Part shown: piece by piece, positions 36,498-44,148 of the stretch
Position numbering within the stretch: the stretch's first letter is position 1
How the letters are laid out: every line of letters starts with the position of its first letter
Source of the DNA: Rhizobium laguerreae
GTDB lineage: Bacteria; Pseudomonadota; Alphaproteobacteria; Rhizobiales; Rhizobiaceae
Length of the DNA stretch: 64,000 bases
Assembly: GCF_002008165.1 (NCBI RefSeq)
Contig: NZ_MRDM01000032.1
Coordinates: 248,001 to 312,000 of the forward strand
Direction: 5' to 3'
Notes under the pieces: model-generated
Databases searched by the model: none
Seen by the model: the letters and a program-made list of their open reading frames with translations, nothing else
Told to the model about the DNA's origin: nothing
Translations under genes and position numbers: made by a program

Positions 36498-38267
36498 TTG
36501 TCCCATGTCTTGGAAGCTGCGCGCAGACGTTTTCAGCTGATCCTGATCAAGCCGTCGCATTATGACGACGACGGCTACGTCATCCGCTGGTGGCGGGCGA
36601 TGATCCCTTCCAATTCGCTGGCGGCGCTCTACGGCATTGCCGCCGAATGCGCCGAACGCAAGGTGCTCGGAGACGATACGGCGATCGATATCACCGTGAT
36701 CGACGAGACCAATACGCGGATCGATATCGCCGGACTGCTGGCGCAGTTCAAGCGTCACGACAATTTCGGCATGATAGCGCTCGTCGGCGTCCAGACCAAC
36801 CAATATCCGCGCGCCCTCGATATCGCCCGTCCCTTCCGCGATGCCGGCCTGCCGGTTTCGATCGGCGGCTTCCATGTTTCCGGCTGCCTGTCGATGCTGG
36901 ATGGCAAGGCGGTCGGGCTCGACGCCTGCCGCGACATGGGCATCTCGATGTTTGCCGGCGAAGCCGAGGGCCGGCTCGACATGGTGCTGCGCGATGCCGC
37001 CGCCGGTGAGCTGAAGCCGCTCTATAATTTCATGAACGACCTTCCCGGCATCGGCGGCACGCCGGTTCCCTTCCTGCCGAAGGACAATATCCAGCGCACG
37101 CTCGGGCTCAGCACCAGCTTTGATGCCGGACGCGGCTGTCCCTATCAGTGCTCGTTCTGCACCATCATCAACGTACAGGGACGCAAGTCGCGCTTCCGCT
37201 CGGCCGACGACGTCGAAAAGCTGGTGCGGATGAACTGGGCGCAGGGCATCCACAAATTCTTCATCACCGACGACAATTTCGCCCGCAACAAGGATTGGGA
37301 AGCGATCTTCGACCGGTTGATCGAACTTAAGGAACGGGACGGCATTCCGCTCGGCCTGATGATCCAGGTCGACACGCTCTGCCACAAGATCCCCAATTTC
37401 ATCGAGAAATCCAGGCGCGCCGGTGTCACCCGCGTCTTCATCGGCCTCGAAAACGTCAATCCGGACAATCTGACCGCCGCCAAGAAGAACCAGAACAAGA
37501 TCACCGAATACCGCAAAATGCTGCTCGCCTGGAAGGCGCAGGGCATCATGACGCTCGCCGGTTATATCCTGGGCTTCCCCGCCGACACGCCGGAATCGAT
37601 CCGCCGCGACATCACGATCATCCAGGAAGAGTTGCCGCTCGACGTCATCGAATTCTTCATCCTGACGCCGCTGCCCGGCTCCGAGGACCATCAGGTCCTG
37701 TGGAAGAAGGGCGTCGAGATGGATGCCGATCTCAACATCTACGATGTCGAGCACGTCTGCACCGCCCATCCGAAGATGAGCAAGCAGGAATGGGAGGACA
37801 TCTACCACGAGGCCTGGGCGCTCTACTATTCGCCTGAACATATGAAGACGCTGCTGCGCCGCGCCGTGGCGACCGGCGTACCGCTCGCAAGGCTCGTCAA
37901 GGTTCTGGTCTCCTTCGCGACCACCGTGCCGCTGGAAAATGTGCACCCGCTGCAAAGCGGCCTGCTGCGCCTGAAGACGCCGTCGGAGCGGCGCCCGGAC
38001 CTGCCGCGCGAGAATCCGCTCGTCTTCTGGCCGCGCTTTGCCTGGGAAACCTTCCGCAAACATGCTTCGCTCGCCGGCACGATCATTGGCCTGACGATTT
38101 CGGCGTTCTTGATTTCAAGGGACGCGAAGTCGAAGACCTACATGGATCAGGCCCTGACGCCGGTCGCCGACGACGAAGAGGAAACGCTCCACCTCTTCAC
38201 ACAGACCGCCGGCGGCGCCGCAGCCGTCAACCACGTCAGGAAGGTCGCGCAACTGACCGCGCATTGA
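36498..38267 (+). CDS. radical SAM protein with B12-binding-like N-terminal domain
   Basis: 589 residues. The N-terminal part (about 1-170) looks like a B12-binding fold (FQLILIKPSHYDDDGYV, then SIGGFHVSGC) but lacks a DxHxxG cobalamin ligand motif. The radical SAM core has the cluster motif CPYQCSFC about residue 214, then a full TIM-barrel pattern (FFITDDNFA, VFIGLENVNPDNL, AGYILGFPADTPE). The C-terminal 120 residues contain a hydrophobic patch (SLAGTIIGLTISAFLI) that may attach it to the membrane. The TTG start at 36498 is uncertain. A single gene; substrate unknown. Confidence 0.85.
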   Translation: MSHVLEAARRRFQLILIKPSHYDDDGYVIRWWRAMIPSNSLAALYGIAAECAERKVLGDDTAIDITVIDETNTRIDIAGLLAQFKRHDNFGMIALVGVQTNQYPRALDIARPFRDAGLPVSIGGFHVSGCLSMLDGKAVGLDACRDMGISMFAGEAEGRLDMVLRDAAAGELKPLYNFMNDLPGIGGTPVPFLPKDNIQRTLGLSTSFDAGRGCPYQCSFCTIINVQGRKSRFRSADDVEKLVRMNWAQGIHKFFITDDNFARNKDWEAIFDRLIELKERDGIPLGLMIQVDTLCHKIPNFIEKSRRAGVTRVFIGLENVNPDNLTAAKKNQNKITEYRKMLLAWKAQGIMTLAGYILGFPADTPESIRRDITIIQEELPLDVIEFFILTPLPGSEDHQVLWKKGVEMDADLNIYDVEHVCTAHPKMSKQEWEDIYHEAWALYYSPEHMKTLLRRAVATGVPLARLVKVLVSFATTVPLENVHPLQSGLLRLKTPSERRPDLPRENPLVFWPRFAWETFRKHASLAGTIIGLTISAFLISRDAKSKTYMDQALTPVADDEEETLHLFTQTAGGAAAVNHVRKVAQLTAH

Positions 38268-38330
38268 GTGGCAATTCTTGAACGGCGGCTGACGCCCGAA
38301 CACATGGGCGGCAAGCCGATACATGTCGCT

Positions 38331-38368
38331 AAAGCGCGTCGCATCAATCAAGTTTGACAACGCGCTTT
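38331..38368. repeat. partial copy of the AAAGCGCGTCGCAT palindromic repeat
   Basis: Arms AAAGCGCGT (38331-38339) and ACGCGCTTT (38360-38368) around a 20-base loop. The left arm continues as CGCATC like the element at 50464, but the right side is degenerate. It lies between the convergent radical SAM and SnoaL-like genes. Confidence 0.65.
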
Positions 38369-38387
38369 GAAAGCTCCGACTTGCCGT

Positions 38388-38810
38388 TTAAGCGACTTGG
38401 ATCATCTTGGTGGTCTCGGCCACTTGCAGCGTGTCGACGAATTCGACGATCTTGACCGGTTTCCCATCTCGGAAATGGATCTTGTCGACGAATTCCGTAT
38501 GGAAGCTCACGCCCGATGGGATGTGCCTGACCACGCCTTCGCGGTGGGCAAAGACCATATGCTCATCCTCGTCCACATAGATGCCGGCTGTCCTGATATT
38601 CGATAGATCCCATACAGTGATAAGCTGCGTTATCCCCTGGCGAAAAGCATGCCCGCTTGATTCAGTCGAAAAAGGCGCCAGCCGTGTATTGCCAACCATG
38701 CGAAAGGTGCAATTCTCGCCGATCAGCGCCAGCGTAGCTTCGATATCGCCACGGTCACGCACAGCATAGATTTCCTCCACGAGCTTCTTCATGTCGTGCT
38801 TTGCGGTCAT
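38388..38810 (-). CDS. SnoaL / NTF2-like protein
   Basis: 140 residues, a single NTF2-like cone fold (SnoaL-type). Conserved-looking segments are VEEIYAVRDRGDIEATLALI, CTFRMVGN, a central VYDEDEH-like IYVDEDEHMVFAHREG and FHTEFVDKIHFRDGKPVKIVEFVDT. Some relatives are polyketide cyclases or ketosteroid isomerases, but catalytic residues cannot be identified here. Single gene, convergent with the radical SAM gene. Confidence 0.85.
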   Translation of the reverse strand: MTAKHDMKKLVEEIYAVRDRGDIEATLALIGENCTFRMVGNTRLAPFSTESSGHAFRQGITQLITVWDLSNIRTAGIYVDEDEHMVFAHREGVVRHIPSGVSFHTEFVDKIHFRDGKPVKIVEFVDTLQVAETTKMIQVA

Positions 38811-38933
38811 TTTCAGGTCCCTCCACCATCAGCGAAATCTGCATCGAATTGTACGCTAATGCAACTTTTTGTTGTTCCGGATGAATAAACACAATGGAGT
38901 AGGCGTTCGAGAATGAACTGACCTGAACAATAG

Positions 38934-38961
38934 AAAAGGCCCCGCACCATGGCGAGGCCTT
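38934..38961 (-). terminator. rho-independent terminator of tig
   Basis: On the minus strand a 10-bp stem AAGGCCTCGC / GTGGGGCCTT-like (GCGGGGCCTT) with a 6-base loop CATGGT is followed by TTTTC. It lies 24 bases after the tig stop. Confidence 0.85.
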
Positions 38962-38985
38962 CCAAACTTCTGAACTGAAAAGCGA

Positions 38986-40470
38986 TTATTCGGCGCTTTC
39001 GTCAGCCGCCTTCTTCTTCGGAGCAGCCTTCTTCTTCGGTGCGGCTTCTTCGCCTTCACCGGCGTCAGCTGCTTCGGCCTTGGCGGCAGCCTTCTTCTTC
39101 GGTGCGGCCTTCTTGGTTTCGGCCTTCGCTTCGCCTTCTTCCTCGGCGAGCAGCTCTTCCTTCGTCACCTTCTTGTCGGTGACGTCGATTTCGGTCAGCA
39201 GGTGATCGATGACCTTCTCTTCGAAGATCGGTGCGCGGATCGAAGCGGCGGCACCCGGCTGGCTGCGGAAGAATTCGAGGATCTGCTTTTCCTGGCCCGG
39301 ATACTGACGCAGCTGATCGTAGATGGCGCGCTGCATCTCGTCTTCGCTGACTTCGACGCCGGCCTTTTCGCCGATTTCGGAGAGAACGAGGCCGAGGCGG
39401 ACGCGGCGCTCGGCGAGCGTCTTGTATTCCTCGCGAGCCTTCTCCTCGGTCGTGTCTTCATCCTCGAAGGTCTTGCCGGACTGGGCGAGGTCGTTGTTCA
39501 CCTGGCTCCAGATGCCGTTATATTCGGCATCGACGAGCGAGTTCGGGGTCTCGAACTTGTACATCTCGTCGAGCTGGTCGAGGATCTGACGCTTCAGCTT
39601 CTGGCGGGTCAGCGAGCCGTACTGCGATTCGATCTGGCCACGGACGATCTCCTTCAGGCGATCGGCGGACTCGATGCCGAGCTTGGAAGCGAGTTCATCG
39701 TTGATCTCGACAGCGGCGGGTGCTGCGACATCCTTGACAGTGACGTCGAAGGTCGCTTCCTTGCCGGCGAGGTTCTTGGCCGGATAGTCGGCCGGGAAGG
39801 TCACGGTGATGGTCTTCTCGGCGCCGGCCTTGACGCCGACGAGCTGGTCTTCGAAGCCCGGAATGAAGCGGCCGGAGCCGAGCACCAGTTCGGCGCCCTG
39901 GTCAGTGCCGCCTTCGAAGGCTTCACCGTCGACCTTGCCGACGTAATCCATGGTGATGCGGTCGCCGTTCGCGGCCTTGCCGGTCTTGGTCTCGTAGGCG
40001 CGGGCGCTTTCGGCAACCTTCAGGACCTGCTCGTTGACTTCGTCGTCCGAGATGTCGATGACTTCGCGCGTGACCTTGATGCCCTTGACCGACTTCAGTT
40101 CGATCGGCGGCAGAACTTCATAGGAGAGCGTGAATTCGAAATCCTGCTCGGCGGCGAGGATCTTGTCGGCTTCGTCCTTGTCTTCCGTCATGGCGATTTC
40201 CGGCTGCGTGGCCGACTTCTCGCCGCGGCTGGACAGGATGGCGGCCGGCTGCTCGCGGACGATCTCGTTGACGAGGTCGGCCATGATCGACTTGCCGTAG
40301 ACCTTCTTCAGGTGAGCGGCAGGCACCTTGCCCGGACGGAAGCCGTTGATGCGAACCTTGTCCTTCACATCGGCAAGACGCTCATTCATCTTGTCTTGCA
40401 TGTCCTTGGCCGGGATAACGACCTTGATTTCGCGCTTCAGCCCTTCAGCGAGCGTTTCGATAACCTGCAT
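38986..40470 (-). CDS. tig: trigger factor (ribosome-associated chaperone)
   Basis: 494 residues against 432 in E. coli. The N-terminal ribosome-binding domain has the signature GFRPGKVPAAHLKKVYG (residues about 45-60). A PPIase FKBP-like domain (about 160-245, DRITMDYVGKVDGEAFEGG) and a helical C-terminal domain follow. A Lys/Ala/Glu-rich tail of about 60 residues with AAPKKKAA repeats is added, as in other rhizobia. It binds nascent chains at the ribosome exit tunnel. Monocistronic with a clear terminator. Confidence 0.97.
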   Translation of the reverse strand: MQVIETLAEGLKREIKVVIPAKDMQDKMNERLADVKDKVRINGFRPGKVPAAHLKKVYGKSIMADLVNEIVREQPAAILSSRGEKSATQPEIAMTEDKDEADKILAAEQDFEFTLSYEVLPPIELKSVKGIKVTREVIDISDDEVNEQVLKVAESARAYETKTGKAANGDRITMDYVGKVDGEAFEGGTDQGAELVLGSGRFIPGFEDQLVGVKAGAEKTITVTFPADYPAKNLAGKEATFDVTVKDVAAPAAVEINDELASKLGIESADRLKEIVRGQIESQYGSLTRQKLKRQILDQLDEMYKFETPNSLVDAEYNGIWSQVNNDLAQSGKTFEDEDTTEEKAREEYKTLAERRVRLGLVLSEIGEKAGVEVSEDEMQRAIYDQLRQYPGQEKQILEFFRSQPGAAASIRAPIFEEKVIDHLLTEIDVTDKKVTKEELLAEEEGEAKAETKKAAPKKKAAAKAEAADAGEGEEAAPKKKAAPKKKAADESAE

Positions 40471-40670
40471 GTCTTCCTACCTTCATTTCGTGGCGGCCGT
40501 GCCCAGACGCCGTTCGTTTCGATGAGCACGACGCCGGCGATCCTGCCGCGCGTGGCTTTTCCCAATTCCATATCATTCCGCCCAAAGCGGAATGGCACTC
40601 GCGGGCTATTCGGGACAACTCTCAATTGTTCTGGAACAACCGATTCTTAGTCTCCCGCCTGCAAACAGCT

Positions 40671-40755
<85 letters not shown>

Positions 40756-40908
40756 GTTCACAAAACCGCATGCCTATGCCTGCGCATGAGGCCTTCCGGA
40801 GCGCGGCGTCTCTATATCACCCGATTTGGTCGAGGCAAAGGAAAAATGAACGGCAAATGACAGGGGATTTGCAGCCCTGGAGCAGCCCTGCCCCGAAGTG
40901 CCGCCGGA

Positions 40909-41499
40909 TCAGTAAAGCGGCTCGTCGTAAACCGGCTTGCCGTCAACGAGAAGGCTGCGGATCTGTGCGCTTCCATCAGGCGAGACACGCACTGCAATGG
41001 CGACGTTGCCGTCATTGCGGGCCTCCTCGATCGGCTTGCCCTCGCCTTCAGGAACGTAGTAGCGCTCGATGCCGTATTCGACACGCATGCTGTCGCCGAC
41101 GGCAAGTCCGCCGCTATAAAATGGCTGGCTGCGCAGGATCACGGTCTCCGGCTGCGGAGGCAGTTCGTGAAAGGACGATTCGGTCACCGTCCAGAAACCG
41201 TCCTCCTGCTTCTTCAACCGGACCCATAACACCCGCTCGCCGGCCTCAGCCGGAATGCCGCCGGAAACCGTCTGCACCGGCACCGAGGAAATGTCGTAGT
41301 TCAAGACGACATAGTCGCCGCGCAGGAAATCGCGCGGATCGACGGGCGCCGTCTTCAGCAGCACTTCGGCGCCATCGCTGAGGATCGACGCCCGGCTCTG
41401 GATGATCGTGCCGAGGATTAGGGTCTGCAGACCCGCGACGATGATGGCCGAAAGCAAATAGCCCTTGCCGGATTGCAGCTTTGCCATGAACGAATTCAT
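40909..41499 (-). CDS. GDYXXLXY domain membrane-anchored protein
   Basis: 196 residues. An N-terminal membrane helix (YLLSAIIVAGLQTLILGTII) precedes a periplasmic domain with the name-giving motif in DFLRGDYVVLNYDI, and a second GDSMRVEYGIERYYVPEGEG block. Unknown function. The ATG overlaps the stop of the DUF2157 gene (ATGA), and the two are commonly paired. Confidence 0.9.
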   Translation of the reverse strand: MNSFMAKLQSGKGYLLSAIIVAGLQTLILGTIIQSRASILSDGAEVLLKTAPVDPRDFLRGDYVVLNYDISSVPVQTVSGGIPAEAGERVLWVRLKKQEDGFWTVTESSFHELPPQPETVILRSQPFYSGGLAVGDSMRVEYGIERYYVPEGEGKPIEEARNDGNVAIAVRVSPDGSAQIRSLLVDGKPVYDEPLY

Positions 41500-42599
41500 G
41501 CCCGCTCCCCCTGTGCACTCGCCGAAAAACGCCGTTCGAGACGGATGACCATCCAGGCAACTAGCGCGACCACGAGACCGGAGAAGAGGAAGAGGCTCGA
41601 CGTGCCGAGGATCGAGCCGACGGTGACGGAGGCGAGATAGAGCATCTCCGCGGCAAAGGTCGCGTAGGCGAGATATCGCACCGCGCCATTATCCCTGCCA
41701 CGCAGGACGATCGCCAGCACGGAAGCGGCAAGCGTCACCACTCCGAGCACCACCAGCCCCCAGCCGTCCTCGATCTCGATATGCAGCAGCAGGAAGCCGA
41801 TTACGGCGACGAGGAAGCTGTAGAAGGCGGGAGCCGCACCGGCGGTTCTGACCAAGGAGGCAATAGGCCGGGGGGGCAGCGCCGTCAGGACGAAGGCCGC
41901 CATGCCGCCGATTGCAAAAGCAAGCGCCACGGCGATCTCCTCATAAAGAGTATAGAGCCAGGCAAGCCAGCCGATGAGCAGCAGATAGGCCAGGTGGCGG
42001 GCTCTCTCAGCGCCGGTATACCGCACCAGCCCGATGACGATCACCGCCATGACGGGCGCCATCCAGGGGTTGAAACCTATCCAATGCGTGTCGTTATTCT
42101 GAAGATAGACGGCGAAGGACGCCCAGGAGAGGAAGCCGGCGACGACGGTCACGGCGGCTGAACGGAACAGGATCGCCGAGACCGTCGCAATCGCGAACCA
42201 GAGATACATCACCGTCTGCTGGTCGCCGGAGACGTGATACATCTGCCCGACCAGCGAGATGGCGCCGCCGAAACTCATCGCGCCGATGACCAGCAAGCCG
42301 CCTGCGGCGGCTGTCGCACCGCGGGCAAGCATCCGGGCGGCGGCGATATGCACCACCCAGATCAGGGCAAGGATGCCCCCGACGCGTACCAGGCGCGGGA
42401 TGGCCTCCCAGTTGGAGGCGACGACCAGCAGGATGGCAGCTGCAAGCAGCACCGCTGCCAGCGCCATCAGCACCCGGCCGAGGCTGAAGCTTGCCGGGCG
42501 GCTGTCATATTCGGCGAGAAGCGCACCTGCCGTTTCCTGCCTGAGCAGGCCCTTGCCTACCCAGAGCGAAAGATCCCGCTCCAATCTGCCGCGATACAT
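41496..42599 (-). CDS. DUF2157 polytopic membrane protein
   Basis: 367 residues. A soluble N-terminus (MYRGRLERDLSLWVGKGLL...AEYDSR) of DUF2157 type is followed by about ten hydrophobic segments. Conserved features include ILLVVASNWEAIPRLVRVGGI and SFGGAISLVGQMYHVSGD. Function unknown. ATG at 42599 was chosen at the conserved MYRGR; earlier in-frame residues lack support. Coupled to the GDYXXLXY gene. Confidence 0.88.
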   Translation of the reverse strand: MYRGRLERDLSLWVGKGLLRQETAGALLAEYDSRPASFSLGRVLMALAAVLLAAAILLVVASNWEAIPRLVRVGGILALIWVVHIAAARMLARGATAAAGGLLVIGAMSFGGAISLVGQMYHVSGDQQTVMYLWFAIATVSAILFRSAAVTVVAGFLSWASFAVYLQNNDTHWIGFNPWMAPVMAVIVIGLVRYTGAERARHLAYLLLIGWLAWLYTLYEEIAVALAFAIGGMAAFVLTALPPRPIASLVRTAGAAPAFYSFLVAVIGFLLLHIEIEDGWGLVVLGVVTLAASVLAIVLRGRDNGAVRYLAYATFAAEMLYLASVTVGSILGTSSLFLFSGLVVALVAWMVIRLERRFSASAQGERA

Positions 42600-42814
42600 G
42601 CTCAACCCCTCGATTTCCGCAACGTCGACTGCGGCGCTGCAGCTCACGCCGTTATAGATGCAGCACGTGTGTTCGCAAACGCTCTTGCGACAATATACAA
42701 GTTCCTCATTGGTCTAAATAGTATCGAGTGTTAACCGGCCGCTAACGTCAGAAGCACTAGTATAAGCCTATGGACGGAGAGGTATGCGATCTCTGCATAT
42801 CCCCCATGAAATTA

Positions 42815-42844
42815 TTGCACTGCACAATACTCATTAGTCATACT
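42815..42844 (+). promoter_or_regulatory. candidate promoter of the cuckoo-type sRNA
   Basis: TTGCAC (42815-42820), an 18-base spacer and CATACT (42839-42844) make a weak sigma-70-like promoter. The -35 region lies in TTGCACTGCACAAT, which recurs at 43819-43832, so this stretch may be an operator instead of, or as well as, a -35 box. Confidence 0.4.
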
Positions 42845-42849
42845 ATTGA

Positions 42850-43044
42850 TCGACACATCGAAGCACGGGGATGGCGCCCCGGCCCGGCATTAGCCGGACG
42901 CCCGCGGATGCTTTGTCCGTGACGAGATTCGTAGCCGCGCACTCCTCCTCCCAGCGCGCTGCGATAGACTGGCAACACTCCTCCTCCCAGTTGTCAGTCA
43001 CCATAACGCGCCCGCCGGATCCTCCCCCGGCGGGCGTTTTTGTT
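42850..43044 (+). ncRNA. cuckoo / CcsR-type sRNA with two anti-Shine-Dalgarno hairpins
   Basis: A run of small hairpins (CCGGC-ATTA-GCCGG at 42884-42897, CGGA...TCCG next) leads to two hairpins that expose the same loop. The first has GCGC arms around ACTCCTCCTCCCA, with CCTCCTCCC at 42944-42952. The second has ACTGGCAAC/GTTGTCAGT arms around the same 13 bases, with CCTCCTCCC at 42980-42988. A strong terminator ends it. Such CCUCCUCCC-bearing RNAs (alphaproteobacterial cuckoo RNAs, alpha-r14 group, Rhodobacter CcsR) are known to sit next to DUF1127 genes, as here. The 5' end is a guess; the processed RNA may be shorter. Confidence 0.78.
43009..43044 (+). terminator. rho-independent terminator of the sRNA
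   Basis: A 10-bp perfect stem CGCCCGCCGG (43009-43018) / CCGGCGGGCG (43027-43036), an 8-base loop and then TTTTTGTTT. No protein gene on the plus strand ends here, so it must belong to an RNA. Confidence 0.92.
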
Positions 43045-43469
43045 TAGTCAGAGCTTCATTAAAACCTTGGCGGCGAGAGGATTTTCGTCGCATGGCGCCG
43101 TCATGCCACATTGTCGTCACGCCGCCCCACCAACCCCGCGAAGGGGTGGGCGACTTCCAATGCGAAACGGAACGCCTCTTTGCAGCGGAAGCACGGGCGG
43201 AATCACCGGAGGAAGCAGCGTTTTCTGTTATGGCACCCCATTCGCCCTCTCAGTCGAACTGCTTTCTCAAAAGTCATTCTGCCTATTCGTTGACCAAAAA
43301 ATGGTAAGTCTGCGTCAAATATCCTTTGAGCATTGCATGGGTCGCATAGGTGATCTGAAAACTTGTCTGTTTTGGTCTTTCGCGTCGCAACATATATTCC
43401 AGTCATCAAATAGAGGTCAGCGCCGATCGGTGGCTGCTGGCGGATGAAACCCTCGGAAAGGGGCTTAAC

Positions 43470-43616
43470 ATGAACTTCTCTCGCTCTTTCAATAACTGGC
43501 GCAAGTATCGTCAGACCGTCACGGAACTCGGCCGCATGACCAACCGCGAATTGCACGATCTCGGCATCGATCGTTCGGACATCCATCGCGTTGCCCGTGA
43601 GGCTTCTCACCGCTAA
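43470..43616 (+). CDS. small DUF1127 protein, copy 1
   Basis: 48 residues, basic. The DUF1127 (YjiS-like) pattern is complete: an N-terminal amphipathic RSFNNWRKYRQTVTEL, then GRMTNRELHDLGIDRSDIHRVA. A good ribosome binding site (AAAGGGG) lies seven bases upstream. DUF1127 proteins of this size in Agrobacterium and Rhodobacter affect RNA turnover and stress or nutrient responses. The gene lies between two anti-Shine-Dalgarno RNA elements, and its transcript probably yields the 3' one. Confidence 0.92.
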   Translation: MNFSRSFNNWRKYRQTVTELGRMTNRELHDLGIDRSDIHRVAREASHR

Positions 43617-43697
43617 TTCCAGGCGATCCGCTGCTCCTCCCAAGCAGGATTGTTCTCGATTGAAACGCCCGCTGTCCCCACAGCGGGCGTTTTCTTT
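43617..43697 (+). ncRNA. 3'-UTR element with anti-Shine-Dalgarno hairpin and terminator
   Basis: Right after the DUF1127 stop, arms CTGC (43631-43634) and GCAG (43644-43647) expose TCCTCCCAA, giving CTCCTCCC at 43634-43641. A strong terminator follows: ACGCCCGCTGT / ACAGCGGGCGT with loop CCCC (43665-43690), then TTTCTTTT. The arrangement matches Rhodobacter CcsR RNAs, which are cut from a DUF1127 transcript. Whether a stable RNA is released here is inference. Confidence 0.65.
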
Positions 43698-43818
43698 TGT
43701 CTGCATGCGGCTGCCGCGGCGGTTGCAGGTTTTTTCCGCTCGTTAGCCTGCTCAAAAAATATCCTCTGCTTAATTGAAGAGCATCATAGTGCACAATTGC
43801 ATGGCAGACGCCTTTTAT

Positions 43819-43832
43819 TTGCACTGCACAAT
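43819..43832 (+). promoter_or_regulatory. repeated 14-base motif upstream of DUF1127 copy 2
   Basis: TTGCACTGCACAAT, identical to 42815-42828. A third partial copy, TGCACAAT, is at 43790-43797. TATATAA follows at 43848. A binding site shared by the sRNA and DUF1127 promoters is the simplest reading. Confidence 0.45.
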
Positions 43833-43911
43833 CGGACGGTTCTCGCCTATATAAACGTCAACCGCAGAGAGACAGGCGATCCCGCCGTCCCGCGGACATA
43901 GGAAGAAGACA

Positions 43912-44055
43912 ATGAACCCGATCCGCATTGCAAGAAGCTGGCTCAGCTACCGTCGTACGCTCAATGAACTCGGCGGCCTTTCGAACCAGACCCTGTCCGA
44001 TATCGGCGTTAGCCGCTACGACATCCGGAATATCGCATCCCGCTCGTTCCGCTAA
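43912..44055 (+). CDS. small DUF1127 protein, copy 2
   Basis: 47 residues: IARSWLSYRRTLNELGGLSN, then TLSDIGVSRYDIRNIA, the DUF1127 pattern. It keeps the same register as copy 1 (W, Y/R, T, EL, L-x-DIG/DLG, R-x-DI), with about 40 percent identity by eye. AGGAAG lies eight bases before the ATG. A strong terminator follows. It is between copy 1 and trmFO on the same strand. Confidence 0.92.
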   Translation: MNPIRIARSWLSYRRTLNELGGLSNQTLSDIGVSRYDIRNIASRSFR

Positions 44056-44077
44056 TAGCGAGTACGATGCTTCCAAG

Positions 44078-44101
44078 ACGGCGCCCCAGGGCGCCGTTTT
44101 T
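44078..44101 (+). terminator. rho-independent terminator of DUF1127 copy 2
   Basis: An 8-bp perfect stem ACGGCGCC / GGCGCCGT with a CCAG loop, then TTTTT. It separates the DUF1127 gene from trmFO. Confidence 0.9.
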
Positions 44102-44148
44102 GATTCCAGGGTGTTGGATCGCACCTGCCGACATGATATCAGCCCGGA

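Noticed and set aside
43203..43706. Open frame on the minus strand covering DUF1127 copy 1
   Set aside because: The plus-strand gene has a clear family, start site and terminator, whereas this frame has none of these and crosses the terminator hairpin.
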